Shown piece by piece: positions 53,401 to 63,187 of a stretch of DNA of 64,000 nt; within the stretch, counting starts at the first letter, position 1; every line of letters starts with the position of its first letter. The position numbers and the translations under genes are program-made. The notes under the pieces were generated by a model. That model had not been told where the DNA came from. It made no database searches and was given only the letters and a program-made list of their open reading frames with translations. The stretch covers positions 62,001-126,000 of the forward strand of contig NZ_FOFS01000002.1 of assembly GCF_900111015.1 (NCBI RefSeq), read 5' to 3'. This DNA is from Solimonas aquatica (lineage in GTDB: Bacteria; Pseudomonadota; Gammaproteobacteria; Nevskiales; Nevskiaceae).

Positions 53401-53744
53401 CGGCGGCCACTCCCTGCAGCGTGCAGCTGCCGCAGACCGGCGAGAGCTACGTCTGCGCGCAGGGCGAAACGCTGCTGCAGGGGATGATCAAGCTCGGCCG
53501 GCGCGGCATTCCGGTGGGCTGCGTCAACGGCGGTTGTGGCGTGTGCAAGGTGAAGGTCCGGCAAGGCAGCGTGGCCGCAGTGGGGGCCATCAGTCGCCAG
53601 CATGTGACGGCGGAGGAGGAGGCCTGTGGCGTGACCCTGGCCTGCCGCGCGGCACCGCTGAGCGATGTCGAGCTGGAAGTCATCGGCAAGATGCAACGCG
53701 GTTTTTTTTATTCGATCACCTGTTCCGGCTCGGCGCCACGCTGA
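53397..53744 (+). CDS. dmpQ: Plant-type 2Fe-2S ferredoxin (DmpQ/XylT), copy 2
   Basis: 115 residues with Cys42, Cys47, Cys50 and Cys83 ([10 protein letters not shown]...ACR). It reactivates the catechol 2,3-dioxygenase encoded next. I chose ATG 53397 overlapping the dmpP stop. A longer frame inside dmpP is rejected. Confidence 0.88.
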   Translation: MTAATPCSVQLPQTGESYVCAQGETLLQGMIKLGRRGIPVGCVNGGCGVCKVKVRQGSVAAVGAISRQHVTAEEEACGVTLACRAAPLSDVELEVIGKMQRGFFYSITCSGSAPR

Positions 53745-53790
53745 GCGGAGCAGTCAACACAAGCAAAGTAATCGGGAAGGAGAGCTTGCA

Positions 53791-54735
53791 ATGGGTGTCA
53801 TGAGAATTGGTCATGCCAGCATCAAGGTGATGGACATGGCGGCGGCGATCAAACACTACGAGAACGTCATCGGCATGAAGGTCGTGCATACCGATGCGCA
53901 GGGCAATGTCTATCTGAAGTGCTGGGACGAGTGGGACAAGTTCTCGCTGATTCTCACGCCCGCCGACAGCGCCGGCCTGAATCACGTGGCCTACAAGGTG
54001 CAGCACGATTCCGATCTGGAGCAGCTCAAGGCCAGCATCGAAGCCCACGGCATCAAGACCGAAATGCTCGCCGCCGGCGCGCTGCCCTTCGTGGGCCGGA
54101 TGCTGAAGTTCCATCTGCCCAGCGGCCATGAGATGCGCCTGTTCCAGCAGAAGGAACTGGTGGGCACCGATGTCGGCTCCACCAATCCCGATCCCTGGCC
54201 GGATGGCCTCAAGGGTGCCGGCGCGCACTGGCTGGACCATTGCCTGCTGATGTGCCCGCTGGATCCGGAGAAGGGCATCAACACCGTGGCCGACAACTGC
54301 AAGTTCATGACCCAGGCCATGGGCTTCCATCTCTCCGAGCAGGCGGTGGTCGGCCCCAATGGCGCCATCCAGCTCGCGGCCTTCCTGTTCTGCGGCGGCA
54401 AGCCGCATGACATCGCCTTCGTCGGCGCGCCGACCGCGGGCCTGCACCACGTGTCCTTCTTCCTCGACAGCTGGGCGGACATCCTCAAGGCCGGCGACGT
54501 GATGGCCAAGAACCGCGTGAAGATCGACGTGGCGCCGACGCGCCATGGCATCACCCGCGGCGAGACCATCTACTTCTTCGATCCGAGCGGCAACCGCAAC
54601 GAGACCTTCGCGGGCCTGGGCTATCTGGCGCAGCCGGACCGTCCGGTCACCACCTGGACCGAAGACAGCCTGGGTCGCGGCATCTTCTATCACCAGGGTG
54701 CGGTGACCGAGTCCTTCACCACGGTCTACACCTGA
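53791..54735 (+). CDS. dmpB: Catechol 2,3-dioxygenase, copy 2
   Basis: 314 residues of the XylE/DmpB family. Iron ligands: His in WLDHCLLM, His in [11 protein letters not shown] and Glu in RNETFAGLG. The start at 53791 follows AAGGAGAG. An upstream in-frame extension overlapping the ferredoxin is rejected. It is clearly divergent from copy 1 at 35864, particularly in the middle (insert around [18 protein letters not shown]), so substrate ranges may differ. Confidence 0.93.
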   Translation: MGVMRIGHASIKVMDMAAAIKHYENVIGMKVVHTDAQGNVYLKCWDEWDKFSLILTPADSAGLNHVAYKVQHDSDLEQLKASIEAHGIKTEMLAAGALPFVGRMLKFHLPSGHEMRLFQQKELVGTDVGSTNPDPWPDGLKGAGAHWLDHCLLMCPLDPEKGINTVADNCKFMTQAMGFHLSEQAVVGPNGAIQLAAFLFCGGKPHDIAFVGAPTAGLHHVSFFLDSWADILKAGDVMAKNRVKIDVAPTRHGITRGETIYFFDPSGNRNETFAGLGYLAQPDRPVTTWTEDSLGRGIFYHQGAVTESFTTVYT

Positions 54736-54766
54736 CCGACGCCGGCCGCGCGATCCGAAGCCCGAC

Positions 54767-55201
54767 ATGAACCGCATCAGCGTCCAGCAGGCCAACATCG
54801 ACTGGAGCGGCGCCCACGCCGCGGTCGGTGCGGCGGCGCGCGCCGCGGACGAGGCAGGGCTGAAGGTCAACATCGCGGTGGTGGATCGCAGCGGCGTGCT
54901 CGCCGGGTTTGTGCGCATGGCAGGCGCGCCGCTGCATTCAGTGGAAATCGCCGTCGACAAGGCCTACACGGCCGCGAGTTTCGGACTGGAAACGGCGCGC
55001 TGGCACCAGGCGCTGCGCGAGCATTCCGAAGCAGTGCGCGACGGCTTGTTGCGGCGTCCGCGCTTCGTGGCTTTCGGCGGCGGCGTGCCGATCGTGCTCG
55101 GCGGGGAATTGATGGGCGGCATCGGCGTGTCCGGTGCCAGTGAAGAGCAGGACGCAATGATCGCGCGGGCCGGGCTTGCCGCGATTGGCGCGCAGCCTTA
55201 G
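54767..55201 (+). CDS. GlcG/HbpS-family (DUF336) protein
   Basis: 144 residues with the family pattern VNIAVVDRSGVLAGFVRM, HSVEIAVDKAYTAASFG and FGGGVPIVLGGELMGGIGVSGA. Proteins of this fold bind haem or small ligands in some cases. They recur in meta-cleavage operons as an unexplained accessory between the extradiol dioxygenase and the semialdehyde dehydrogenase. The role here is unknown. Confidence 0.8.
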   Translation: MNRISVQQANIDWSGAHAAVGAAARAADEAGLKVNIAVVDRSGVLAGFVRMAGAPLHSVEIAVDKAYTAASFGLETARWHQALREHSEAVRDGLLRRPRFVAFGGGVPIVLGGELMGGIGVSGASEEQDAMIARAGLAAIGAQP

Positions 55202-55237
55202 GCGGCAAGCACTTTGGGATTTCAACCAGTACAGGCT

Positions 55238-56692
55238 ATGAAGAACATCCTCAACTTTATCAACGGCGAATTCGTTGCCACCGGCAAGACTTTCGAGAAG
55301 CGCTCGCCGCTGAACAACGACGTGATCGCCAGCGTGCACGAGGCCGGCAAGGCCGAAGTGGACGCGGCGGTGGCCGCCGCACGCGCGGCGCTCACCGGAC
55401 CCTGGGGCAAGATGACGGTCGCCGAGCGCGTGGACATGCTCTACGCCGTCGCCGCCGAGATCAACAACCGCTTCGACGAGTTCCTCGCCGCCGAATGCGC
55501 CGACACCGGCAAGCCCTACAACCTGGCGCGGCACATCGACATTCCGCGCGGCGCGGCCAACTTCAAGATCTTCGCCGACGTGGTGAAGAACGTGCCGACC
55601 GAGTTCTTCGAAATGGCCACGCCCGATGGCCGTGGCGCGCTGAACTATTCGATGCGTCGTCCGGTGGGCGTGGTGGGCGTGATCTGCCCCTGGAACCTGC
55701 CGCTGCTGCTGATGACCTGGAAGGTCGGCCCGGCCCTGGCCTGCGGCAACACCGTGGTGGTCAAGCCTTCGGAAGAAACCCCGCAGACCGCCGCGCTGCT
55801 CGGCGAGGTGATGAACAAGGTCGGTCTGCCCAAGGGCGTGTACAACGTGGTGCATGGCTTCGGTCCGGGCTCGGCCGGCGAATTCGTGACCACGCATCGC
55901 GACGTCAACGCCATCACCTTCACCGGTGAAACCCGCACCGGCGCGGCAATCATGAAGGCCGCAGCCGAAGGCGCGCGTCCGGTGTCGCTGGAAATGGGCG
56001 GCAAGAATCCGGCGATCGTGTTCGAGGACTGCGACTTCGAAGCCGCCATCGAAGGCACGCTGCGCTCCTGCTTCGCCAACTGCGGCCAGGTCTGCCTGGG
56101 CACCGAGCGTGTGTACGTGCAGCGCGGCCTCTTTGATCGCTTCGTGGCCGCGCTCAAGCAGGGCGCCGAGTCGCTGAAGCTGGGCGTGCCGGAAGACGCG
56201 GCCACCAATATGGGCCCGCTGATCTCCAAGGAGCATCGCGAGAAGGTGCTGTCCTACTACCGCAAGGCGGTGGAGGAAGGCGCGACCGTGGTCACCGGCG
56301 GCGGCACGCCGCAGATGCCGCGTGAACTCGCCGGTGGCGCCTGGGTGCAGCCGACCATCTGGACCGGTCTGGGCGACGAGTCCACCGTGGCGCGCGAGGA
56401 GATCTTCGGACCCTGCACCCTGGTGATGCCGTTCGACAGCGAAGAGGAAGTGGTGCGTCGCGCCAATGCCACGCAGTACGGCCTGGCCGCCTCGGTGTGG
56501 ACCAGCGATCTGACCCGCGCGCATCGCGTCTCCGGCCAGCTGGAAGTGGGCCTGGTCTGGGTCAACAGCTGGTTCCTGCGTGATCTGCGCACGCCGTTTG
56601 GTGGTGCCAAGCAGTCCGGCATCGGTCGCGAAGGCGGCGTGCACTCGCTCGAGTTCTACACCGAACTCAAGAACGTCTGCGTGAAACTCTGA
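55238..56692 (+). CDS. dmpC: 2-hydroxymuconic semialdehyde dehydrogenase
   Basis: 484 residues of the aldehyde dehydrogenase superfamily, oxidising 2-hydroxymuconic semialdehyde to 4-oxalocrotonate with NAD+. It has PWNLPLLLMTWKVGPALACGN, the catalytic Glu in LEMGGKNP and the nucleophile Cys in NCGQVCLGTERVYV. Start ATG 55238 (MKNILNFING). This starts the oxalocrotonate branch CEFGHI. Confidence 0.92.
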   Translation: MKNILNFINGEFVATGKTFEKRSPLNNDVIASVHEAGKAEVDAAVAAARAALTGPWGKMTVAERVDMLYAVAAEINNRFDEFLAAECADTGKPYNLARHIDIPRGAANFKIFADVVKNVPTEFFEMATPDGRGALNYSMRRPVGVVGVICPWNLPLLLMTWKVGPALACGNTVVVKPSEETPQTAALLGEVMNKVGLPKGVYNVVHGFGPGSAGEFVTTHRDVNAITFTGETRTGAAIMKAAAEGARPVSLEMGGKNPAIVFEDCDFEAAIEGTLRSCFANCGQVCLGTERVYVQRGLFDRFVAALKQGAESLKLGVPEDAATNMGPLISKEHREKVLSYYRKAVEEGATVVTGGGTPQMPRELAGGAWVQPTIWTGLGDESTVAREEIFGPCTLVMPFDSEEEVVRRANATQYGLAASVWTSDLTRAHRVSGQLEVGLVWVNSWFLRDLRTPFGGAKQSGIGREGGVHSLEFYTELKNVCVKL

Positions 56693-56694
56693 AC

Positions 56695-57483
56695 ATGGCC
56701 ATGGACTCGCAGCTCATCACCCAGCTCGGCGACGAGCTCTACGAAGCGCTGATGGCGCGCAAGACGCTGGCGCCGCTGACCAGCCGTCATGCCGAGATCA
56801 GCATCGAGGATGCCTACCGTATCCAGCAGCAGATGATTGCGCGGCGCCTGGCCAAGGGCGCGCGCGTGGTCGGCAAGAAGATCGGCGTGACCAGCCGCGC
56901 GGTGATGAACATGCTCGGTGTCGGTCAGCCGGACTTCGGCTACGTGCTCGATGACATGATCTACAGCGAAGGCCAGTCGGTGCCGATGGACACGCTGATC
57001 CAGCCGCGCGCCGAAGGCGAGATCGCCTTCGTGCTGAAGAAGGATCTGATCGGTCCCGGTGTGACCAATGCCGCGGTGCTGGCGGCCACCGAAGGCGTGA
57101 TCACCTGCTTCGAGATCGTCGACTCCCGCATCCACGACTGGAAGATCAAGATCCAGGACACCGTCGCCGACAACGCCTCCTGCGGCGTGATGGTGCTGGG
57201 TGATCGTCTGGTGGACCCGCGCAAGATCGATCTCAACACCTGCGGCATGGTGATCGAGAAGAACGGCGAGGTGATCGCCACCGGCGCCGGCGCCGCGACC
57301 ATGGGCTCGCCGGTTACCGCCATCGCCTGGCTGGCCAACACCCTGGGCCGTCTCGGCATTCCGCTCAAGGCCGGGGAAGTGGTGCTGTCCGGCTCGCTGG
57401 CGGCGCTGATTCCGGTCACCACCGGCGACAACCTGCGCGCCACCGTCGGCGGCATCGGCAGCTGTTCGGTGCGCTTCGTCTGA
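56695..57483 (+). CDS. dmpE: 2-oxopent-4-enoate hydratase
   Basis: 262 residues of the FAH-fold hydratase family: VGKKIGVTSRAVMNMLGV, PRAEGEIAFVLKKD, QDTVADNASCG, GEVVLSGSLA. It converts 2-hydroxypenta-2,4-dienoate to 4-hydroxy-2-oxovalerate. It starts 2 bp after dmpC. Paralogous to 17334 (pathway A) and 59514 (dmpH). Confidence 0.9.
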   Translation: MAMDSQLITQLGDELYEALMARKTLAPLTSRHAEISIEDAYRIQQQMIARRLAKGARVVGKKIGVTSRAVMNMLGVGQPDFGYVLDDMIYSEGQSVPMDTLIQPRAEGEIAFVLKKDLIGPGVTNAAVLAATEGVITCFEIVDSRIHDWKIKIQDTVADNASCGVMVLGDRLVDPRKIDLNTCGMVIEKNGEVIATGAGAATMGSPVTAIAWLANTLGRLGIPLKAGEVVLSGSLAALIPVTTGDNLRATVGGIGSCSVRFV

Positions 57484-57519
57484 GCGCGCCACCAACCCTT
57501 TTGATGTGAGAGAACCGTC

Positions 57520-58443
57520 ATGAAGAAAATTCGTTGCGCCCTGATCGGCCCCGGCAACATCGGCACCGATCTGCTCTACAAGCTCAAGCGCAGCCCGGTG
57601 CTGGAACCGGTGTGGATGGTGGGTATCGACCCGTCCTCCGAAGGTCTGGCACGCGCCCGCGACATGGGCCTGAAGACCACCGCCGAAGGCGTGGACGGCC
57701 TGCTGCCGCATGTGCTGGCCGACAACATCCAGATCGCCTTCGACGCCACCAGCGCCTACGTGCACGCGGAGAACACCCGCAAGCTCAACGCCCTGGGCGT
57801 GCTGATGATCGACCTCACACCGGCCGCCATCGGTCCTTACTGCGTGCCGCCGGTGAACCTGCGCCAGCACGTCGGCAGCCGCCGCATGAACGTGAACATG
57901 GTGACCTGCGGTGGCCAGGCCACCATTCCGATGGTCTACGCGGTGTCGCGCGTGCAGCCGGTGCGCTACGCGGAGATCGTGGCCACGGTGGCCTCCAAGA
58001 GCGCCGGCCCCGGCACCCGCAAGAACATCGATGAGTTCACCCGCACTACGGCCGGTGCGGTGTCCAAGGTCGGCGGCGCCAAGGAAGGCAAGGCCATCAT
58101 CATCCTGAATCCCGCCGATCCGCCGCTGATCATGCGCGACACCGTGCACTGCCTCACCGAGAGCGCGCCCAAGGCCGCCGAGATCGAAGCCTCCGTGCAC
58201 GCGATGATCAAGGAAGTGCAGCAGTACGTGCCGGGCTACAACCTGGTCAACGGTCCGATCATCGACGGCAACCGCGTGTCCATCTATCTGGAAGTGGCGG
58301 GCCTGGGCGACTACCTGCCCAAGTACGCCGGCAACCTCGACATCATGACCGCTTCGGCGGCGCGCACCGCCGAGATGTTCGCGGAAGAAATTTTGAGCGG
58401 CGCCATGAAGCTGGAACCGGTGTCCGAGCAGGCCGCAGCGTAA
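57520..58443 (+). CDS. dmpF: Acetaldehyde dehydrogenase (acylating), copy 2
   Basis: 307 residues, collinear with the 8122 copy: [29 protein letters not shown] with the catalytic Cys near 132, [15 protein letters not shown]. It forms a channelled complex with DmpG and yields acetyl-CoA. Confidence 0.95.
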   Translation: MKKIRCALIGPGNIGTDLLYKLKRSPVLEPVWMVGIDPSSEGLARARDMGLKTTAEGVDGLLPHVLADNIQIAFDATSAYVHAENTRKLNALGVLMIDLTPAAIGPYCVPPVNLRQHVGSRRMNVNMVTCGGQATIPMVYAVSRVQPVRYAEIVATVASKSAGPGTRKNIDEFTRTTAGAVSKVGGAKEGKAIIILNPADPPLIMRDTVHCLTESAPKAAEIEASVHAMIKEVQQYVPGYNLVNGPIIDGNRVSIYLEVAGLGDYLPKYAGNLDIMTASAARTAEMFAEEILSGAMKLEPVSEQAAA

Positions 58444-58459
58444 TCAGGAGCTAAAGAAC

Positions 58460-59503
58460 ATGAATCTCAAGGGCAAGAAGATCCGCGTCCATGACATGAC
58501 GCTGCGCGACGGCATGCATCCCAAGCGCCACCAGATGACGCTGGAGCAGATGAAGACCATCGCCAGCGGCCTGGATCAGGCCGGCGTGCCGCTGATCGAA
58601 GTCACCCACGGCGACGGCCTGGGCGGTTCCTCGGTGAACTACGGCTTCCCCGCGCACACCGACGAGGAATATCTCTCGGCGGTGATTCCGCTGATGAAGC
58701 AGGCCAAGGTTTCCGCGCTGCTGCTGCCGGGCATCGGCACCGTCGACCATCTGAAGATGGCGCTGGAGCTGGGCGTGCACACCATCCGCGTCGCCACGCA
58801 TTGCACCGAGGCCGACGTCTCCGAGCAGCACATCAAGTGCGCGCGGCAGCTGAACATGGACACCGTCGGCTTCCTGATGATGGCGCACATGAACACGCCG
58901 GAAGGTCTGGTCGAACAGGCCAAGATGATGGAGAGCTACGGCGCCAACTGCGTGTACGTCACCGACTCCGCCGGCTACATGCTGCCGGAAGACGTGGAGT
59001 GCCGCATCAAGGCCGTGCGTGACGCGCTCAAGCCGGAAACCGAAGTGGGCTTCCACGGCCATCACAACATGGCCATGGGCATTGCCAACTCGCTGGCGGC
59101 AGTGGCCTGCGGCGCCACGCGCATCGACGCCGCCGCCGCCGGTCTGGGCGCCGGCGCCGGCAACACGCCGCTGGAAGTGTTCATCGCGGTCTGCGCGCGC
59201 ATGGGCATCGAAACCGGCGTGGACGTCTTCAAGATCCAGGACGTGGCCGAAGACCTGGTGGTGCCGATGATGGATCACATCATCCGCATCGACCGCGACT
59301 CGCTGACCCTGGGCTACGCCGGCGTGTACTCCTCCTTCCTGCTGTTCGCCAAGCGCGCCGAGCAGAAGTACGGCATCCCGGCCCGCGAGCTGCTGCTGGA
59401 ACTGGGCCGCCGCAAGATGATCGGTGGCCAGGAAGACATGATCGAAGACACCGCCATCACGCTCGCCCGCGAGCGTCAGGCGAAGTCGGCCAAGGCAGCT
59501 TGA
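58460..59503 (+). CDS. dmpG: 4-hydroxy-2-oxovalerate aldolase, copy 2
   Basis: 347 residues with [26 protein letters not shown] and [11 protein letters not shown]. It splits 4-hydroxy-2-oxovalerate into pyruvate and acetaldehyde. Collinear with the 9042 copy. RBS AGGAG before the ATG. Confidence 0.95.
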   Translation: MNLKGKKIRVHDMTLRDGMHPKRHQMTLEQMKTIASGLDQAGVPLIEVTHGDGLGGSSVNYGFPAHTDEEYLSAVIPLMKQAKVSALLLPGIGTVDHLKMALELGVHTIRVATHCTEADVSEQHIKCARQLNMDTVGFLMMAHMNTPEGLVEQAKMMESYGANCVYVTDSAGYMLPEDVECRIKAVRDALKPETEVGFHGHHNMAMGIANSLAAVACGATRIDAAAAGLGAGAGNTPLEVFIAVCARMGIETGVDVFKIQDVAEDLVVPMMDHIIRIDRDSLTLGYAGVYSSFLLFAKRAEQKYGIPARELLLELGRRKMIGGQEDMIEDTAITLARERQAKSAKAA

Positions 59504-59513
59504 AAGGCCACAC

Positions 59514-60302
59514 ATGAAACTGGATCAAAACAGCGTGCTGCGCCTCGCCGAGCATCTGGAGAACTGCGAGCTGCAGGCGCGCGACACCGTGAAGATCACG
59601 GACGAATATCCGGACATGGACTGGGATGACGCCTACGCCATCCAGGACGAAATCCGGCGCCGCAAGCTGCAGCGTGGCGCGCGTCTGGTCGGCTTCAAGG
59701 CCGGCCTGACCTCGCACGCCAAGATGAAGCAGATGGGCGTGAGCTCGCCGGTGTTCGGCTTTCTGGTCGACAGCTTCGCGGTCTCGGAAGGCAGCGAGCT
59801 GGCGGTCAAGGAGCTGATTCACCCCAAGGTCGAGCCGGAAATCGTGTTCGTCACCAAGGCGCCGCTGCGCGGCCCCGGCTGCCACGTCGGCACGGTGCTG
59901 GCGGCAACCGACTTCGTGATGCCGGGCATCGAGGTGATCGACTCGCGTTATCGCGATTTCAAGTTCGACCTCAAGAGCGTGATCGCCGACAACACCTCGG
60001 CCTCGCGCTTCGTGGTCGGCGGCCGTGCCAAGCCGGCGGCGGATCTGGACCTGCGCACCCTGGGCGTGGTGCTGGAGCGCAACGGCGAGCCGGTGGCTTT
60101 CGCGGCCGGCGCCGCGGTGCTGGGCCATCCGGCGGCGGCGGTGGCGATGCTGGCCAATCATCTGGGTGCACGAGGCGAGGAGATTCCCGCCGGCAGCATC
60201 ATCCTCTCCGGTGGCATCACCGAGGCGGTGGCGGTGAAGGCCGGCGACAACGTCAAGCTGCAGATCCAGGACCTGGGCAGCGTCTCGCTGCGTTTCAACT
60301 AA
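59514..60302 (+). CDS. dmpH: 4-oxalocrotonate decarboxylase
   Basis: 262 residues of the FAH-fold family, related to DmpE but with the DmpH-type features VGFKAGLTSHAKMKQMGV, HPKVEPEIVFV and the C-terminal GSIILSGGITEAV. It decarboxylates 2-oxo-3-hexenedioate to 2-hydroxypenta-2,4-dienoate and acts in complex with the hydratase. Confidence 0.9.
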   Translation: MKLDQNSVLRLAEHLENCELQARDTVKITDEYPDMDWDDAYAIQDEIRRRKLQRGARLVGFKAGLTSHAKMKQMGVSSPVFGFLVDSFAVSEGSELAVKELIHPKVEPEIVFVTKAPLRGPGCHVGTVLAATDFVMPGIEVIDSRYRDFKFDLKSVIADNTSASRFVVGGRAKPAADLDLRTLGVVLERNGEPVAFAAGAAVLGHPAAAVAMLANHLGARGEEIPAGSIILSGGITEAVAVKAGDNVKLQIQDLGSVSLRFN

Positions 60303-60321
60303 AAGGTGGGGGAATCGTCAG

Positions 60322-60513
60322 ATGCCATTGGCACATGTTTATCTGCTGGAAGGCCGTAGCGAGGAAATCAAGCGTGCGGTCATCGACAAGGTGACGCAGG
60401 CCCTGCACGAGGCGGTGGGTGCGCCCAAGGAAAACGTGCGCGTGGTGATTCAGGACGTGCCGAAGACCAACTGGGGTATTGCCGGCAAATCCGCCAAGGA
60501 TTTGGGGCGCTGA
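60322..60513 (+). CDS. dmpI: 4-oxalocrotonate tautomerase
   Basis: 63 residues. After Met removal it has the catalytic Pro1 (PLAHVYLLEGRSEE), and Arg11 and Arg39 equivalents are plausible (GRSEE; NVRVVI). It isomerises 4-oxalocrotonate for DmpH. Length and motifs fit the 62-63 residue family. Confidence 0.92.
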   Translation: MPLAHVYLLEGRSEEIKRAVIDKVTQALHEAVGAPKENVRVVIQDVPKTNWGIAGKSAKDLGR

Positions 60514-60572
60514 AAAAAGTCGGGTCGGCCTTGGCAAAGGCCGTGGAAGCTCAATAGTCAGGAGGAAGAATC

Positions 60573-62072
60573 ATGGCAACACTGGAAAGAATGGATTGGT
60601 ACGACCTCGCGCGTACCACCAACTGGACGCCGAAGTACGTGACGGAAGACGAACTGTTTCCGCCGCAGATGTCGGGCACTTTTGGCATCCCGCTGGAGAA
60701 GTGGGAAAGCTACGACGAGCCCTTCAAGCAGAGCTATCCGGAATACGTGAAGGTGCAGCGTGAGAAGGACGCCGGCGCCTACTCGGTGAAGGCGGCGCTG
60801 GAGCGCTCGAAGATGTTCGAGAACTCCGATCCGGGCTGGAAGAGCGTGCTCAAGGCGCATTACGGCGCCATCGCCCGTCAGGAATACCAGGCCTCGCAGG
60901 CGGAAGCGCGCATGGCGCGTTTCGGCAAGGCCCCGGGCCAGCGCAACATGGCGACGCTGGGCATGATGGATGAAATCCGTCACGGCCAGATCCAGCTGTT
61001 CTTCCCGCACGAGCACGTGTCCAAGGACCGCCAGTTCGACTGGGCGCACAAGGCCATGGACACCAACGAGTGGGCTGCCATCGCCGCTCGTCACATGTTC
61101 GATGACATCTTCGCCGCGCGCAACGCGACCGAGATCGGCCTGATGCTGACCTTCGCGTTCGAAACCGGCTTCACCAACATGCAGTTCCTGGGCCTGGCTG
61201 CCGACGCCGCCGAAGCCGGCGACTGGACCTTCTCCAGCCTGATCTCCAGCATCCAGACCGACGAGTCGCGCCATGCGCAGATCGGCGGCCCGCTGATTCC
61301 GATTCTGGTCGCCAACGGCAAGAAGGAAGAAGCGCAGAAGATGATCGATGTGGCGCTGTGGCGCAGCTGGAAGCTGTTCTCGGTGCTCACCGGCCCGATG
61401 ATGGACTACTACACGCCGCTGGAGCATCGCAAGCAGTCGTTCAAGGAATTCATGCAGGAGTGGATCGTGACCCAGTTCGAGCGCGCGCTGCTCGACCTCG
61501 GCCTCGAAAAGCCCTGGTACTGGGAACAGCTGCTCGACGAAATCGACTGGCAGCACCACGGTATGCATCTGGGCGTGTGGTTCTGGCGTCCGACCGTGTG
61601 GTGGGATCCGGCCGCCGGCGCCTCGCCGGAAGAGCGCGCCTGGCTGGAAGAGAAGTACCCGGGCTGGAACGACACCTGGGGCCAGTGCTGGGACGTGATC
61701 ACGAAGAACGTGCTCGACGGCAACATGGCGCAGACCTATCCGGAGACGCTGCCGGTGGTGTGCAACATGTGCCAGCTGCCGGTCAACGCCACGCCGGGCA
61801 ATGGCTGGCGCGTGCGCGACTATCCGCATGAGCACAACGGCCGCGTGTATCACTTCTGCTCGGAAGGCTGCAAATGGGTGTTCCAGCAGGATCCGGCGCG
61901 TTACGAGGGGCACCTCTCGCTCGTCGACCGTTTCCTGGCGGGTCAGATCCAGCCCATGGATCTGGGCGGTGCGCTCAAGTACATGAACCTGGCGCCGGGT
62001 GAGATTGGCGATGACGCGCACAAGTACGCCTGGGCCGAAGGCTTCCGCGAGCGTATGAAGAAGGCAAGCTGA
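60573..62072 (+). CDS. tmoA: Toluene monooxygenase alpha subunit (TmoA-like), copy 2
   Basis: 499 residues. The diiron ligands Glu104, Glu134, His137, Glu197, Glu231 and His234 are intact. Pocket positions differ from copy 1: residue 103 is Gln (Gly in copy 1) and 180 is Phe (Met in copy 1). The YHS-like Cys set is intact (CNMCQLP...FCSEGC). It starts 60 bp after dmpI behind AGGAGGAAG, so the arene monooxygenase is fused to the complete meta pathway. Confidence 0.93.
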   Translation: MATLERMDWYDLARTTNWTPKYVTEDELFPPQMSGTFGIPLEKWESYDEPFKQSYPEYVKVQREKDAGAYSVKAALERSKMFENSDPGWKSVLKAHYGAIARQEYQASQAEARMARFGKAPGQRNMATLGMMDEIRHGQIQLFFPHEHVSKDRQFDWAHKAMDTNEWAAIAARHMFDDIFAARNATEIGLMLTFAFETGFTNMQFLGLAADAAEAGDWTFSSLISSIQTDESRHAQIGGPLIPILVANGKKEEAQKMIDVALWRSWKLFSVLTGPMMDYYTPLEHRKQSFKEFMQEWIVTQFERALLDLGLEKPWYWEQLLDEIDWQHHGMHLGVWFWRPTVWWDPAAGASPEERAWLEEKYPGWNDTWGQCWDVITKNVLDGNMAQTYPETLPVVCNMCQLPVNATPGNGWRVRDYPHEHNGRVYHFCSEGCKWVFQQDPARYEGHLSLVDRFLAGQIQPMDLGGALKYMNLAPGEIGDDAHKYAWAEGFRERMKKAS

Positions 62073-62094
62073 ACTTTTTTGCGTCAGAGAGCAG

Positions 62095-62124
62095 CCCCGG
62101 GCCTCGCGCAGGCGCGGCCCGGGG
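62095..62124 (+). repeat. Hairpin between tmoA and tmoB, copy 2
   Basis: CCCCGGGCC (62095-62103) and GGCCCGGGG (62116-62124) are perfect 9-bp arms around a 12-nt loop, with no T-run. It lies in the same place as the 42910-42958 hairpin but is unrelated in sequence. Confidence 0.65.
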
Positions 62125-62157
62125 TCACAGCAGGAAATTTCTAGAGGAGATGCAAAC

Positions 62158-62418
62158 GTGGCACTTTTTCCCTTGACGTCGAATTTCCAGGGCGACTTCG
62201 TCCTGCAGCTGGTGGCGGTGGACAGTGAGAACACGATGGACGAAGTCGCCGCGGTGGCCGCCCATCACTCCGTGAATCGTCGTGTCGCGGCCAAGCCCGG
62301 CCACATCCTGCGCGTGCGCCGTCAGGGCGCCAAGGAGTTTCTGCCCCGCACGCTGAAGGTCAGCGAGTCGGGCTTGAAGCCCATGGAAAGTGTGGATGTG
62401 ATCTGGGAAGCGGCGTAG
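62158..62418 (+). CDS. tmoB: Toluene monooxygenase gamma subunit (TmoB-like), copy 2
   Basis: 86 residues from GTG 62158 behind AGAGGAG (ALFPLTSNFQGDFVLQLV at the N-terminus, GLKPMESVDVIWE at the end). Gamma subunit of the hydroxylase. Confidence 0.88.
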   Translation: MALFPLTSNFQGDFVLQLVAVDSENTMDEVAAVAAHHSVNRRVAAKPGHILRVRRQGAKEFLPRTLKVSESGLKPMESVDVIWEAA

Positions 62419-62443
62419 TCAAAGACAACGGGAAGTAATCGAC

Positions 62444-62779
62444 ATGGCGTTCGAAAAGCTCTGCAAGATGGATGATCTCTGGGAAGGCGAGATGGAGGCC
62501 TTCGAGGTCGGTGATCAGGAAATTCTGGTGGTGTGGCCCACCGACGGCGAGATCGTCGCCTTCCAGGCCGTGTGCCCGCATCAGGACATTCCGCTGGTGG
62601 AAGGCAAGTTTGACGGCAAGAGCATCATCTGCCGCGCCCATCAGTGGGCCTTCGACTGCCGCACCGGCGCGGGCATCAACCCGTCCGACTGCCGCCTCGC
62701 CAAGTATCCGGTGAAGGTCGAGGGTGAACACCTGATGGTGGACACCGCCGGCGTGCAGCCGCTGTTCGCACACACCTGA
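62444..62779 (+). CDS. tmoC: Toluene monooxygenase Rieske ferredoxin (TmoC-like)
   Basis: 111 residues with Rieske ligands Cys44, His46, Cys63 and His66 (CPHQ...CRAH). It donates electrons to the TmoA diiron centre. It is the only tmoC in the window. Cluster 1 has tmoB followed directly by tmoD. Confidence 0.92.
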   Translation: MAFEKLCKMDDLWEGEMEAFEVGDQEILVVWPTDGEIVAFQAVCPHQDIPLVEGKFDGKSIICRAHQWAFDCRTGAGINPSDCRLAKYPVKVEGEHLMVDTAGVQPLFAHT

Positions 62780-62850
62780 TCCGCAGTCGAACGTCACAAG
62801 ACCCAAGGCGGGCCCGCAGGGCGCGCCTTCACAAATGCAAGGTGAGCAAT

Positions 62851-63159
62851 ATGAGTGACATGGACAAGGCGCATCTCAACAACATGGTGGGCCCGATCAT
62901 GCGCCAGGGCGCCCTGGCCAGGGCGGTGTTCGAAGCGGCCGAGGTCGACAATCCCGATCGCAAGATTCTGATGGAGGACAAGGTGGCCTATGTCCGCATC
63001 CAGACCGAAGACGAAATGATTCTGCGCCAGGAAACCATCGAAGAGATGCTGGGCAAGCCCTTCAAGCTCAATCAGCTGGAAGTGGACATGGCCTCGTTTG
63101 CCGGCCGCATCGAGACCAAGGCCGATCACGTCCGTTTTTATTTCGCCAAGCACCTCTGA
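62851..63159 (+). CDS. tmoD: Toluene monooxygenase effector protein (TmoD-like), copy 2
   Basis: 102 residues, MmoB/TmoD family, differing from copy 1 at only about ten positions by eye. I chose ATG 62851. A GTG at 62842 would add three residues. Confidence 0.9.
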   Translation: MSDMDKAHLNNMVGPIMRQGALARAVFEAAEVDNPDRKILMEDKVAYVRIQTEDEMILRQETIEEMLGKPFKLNQLEVDMASFAGRIETKADHVRFYFAKHL

Positions 63160-63187
63160 ACAACACGGGGCGCACGAGGAGAAGATC

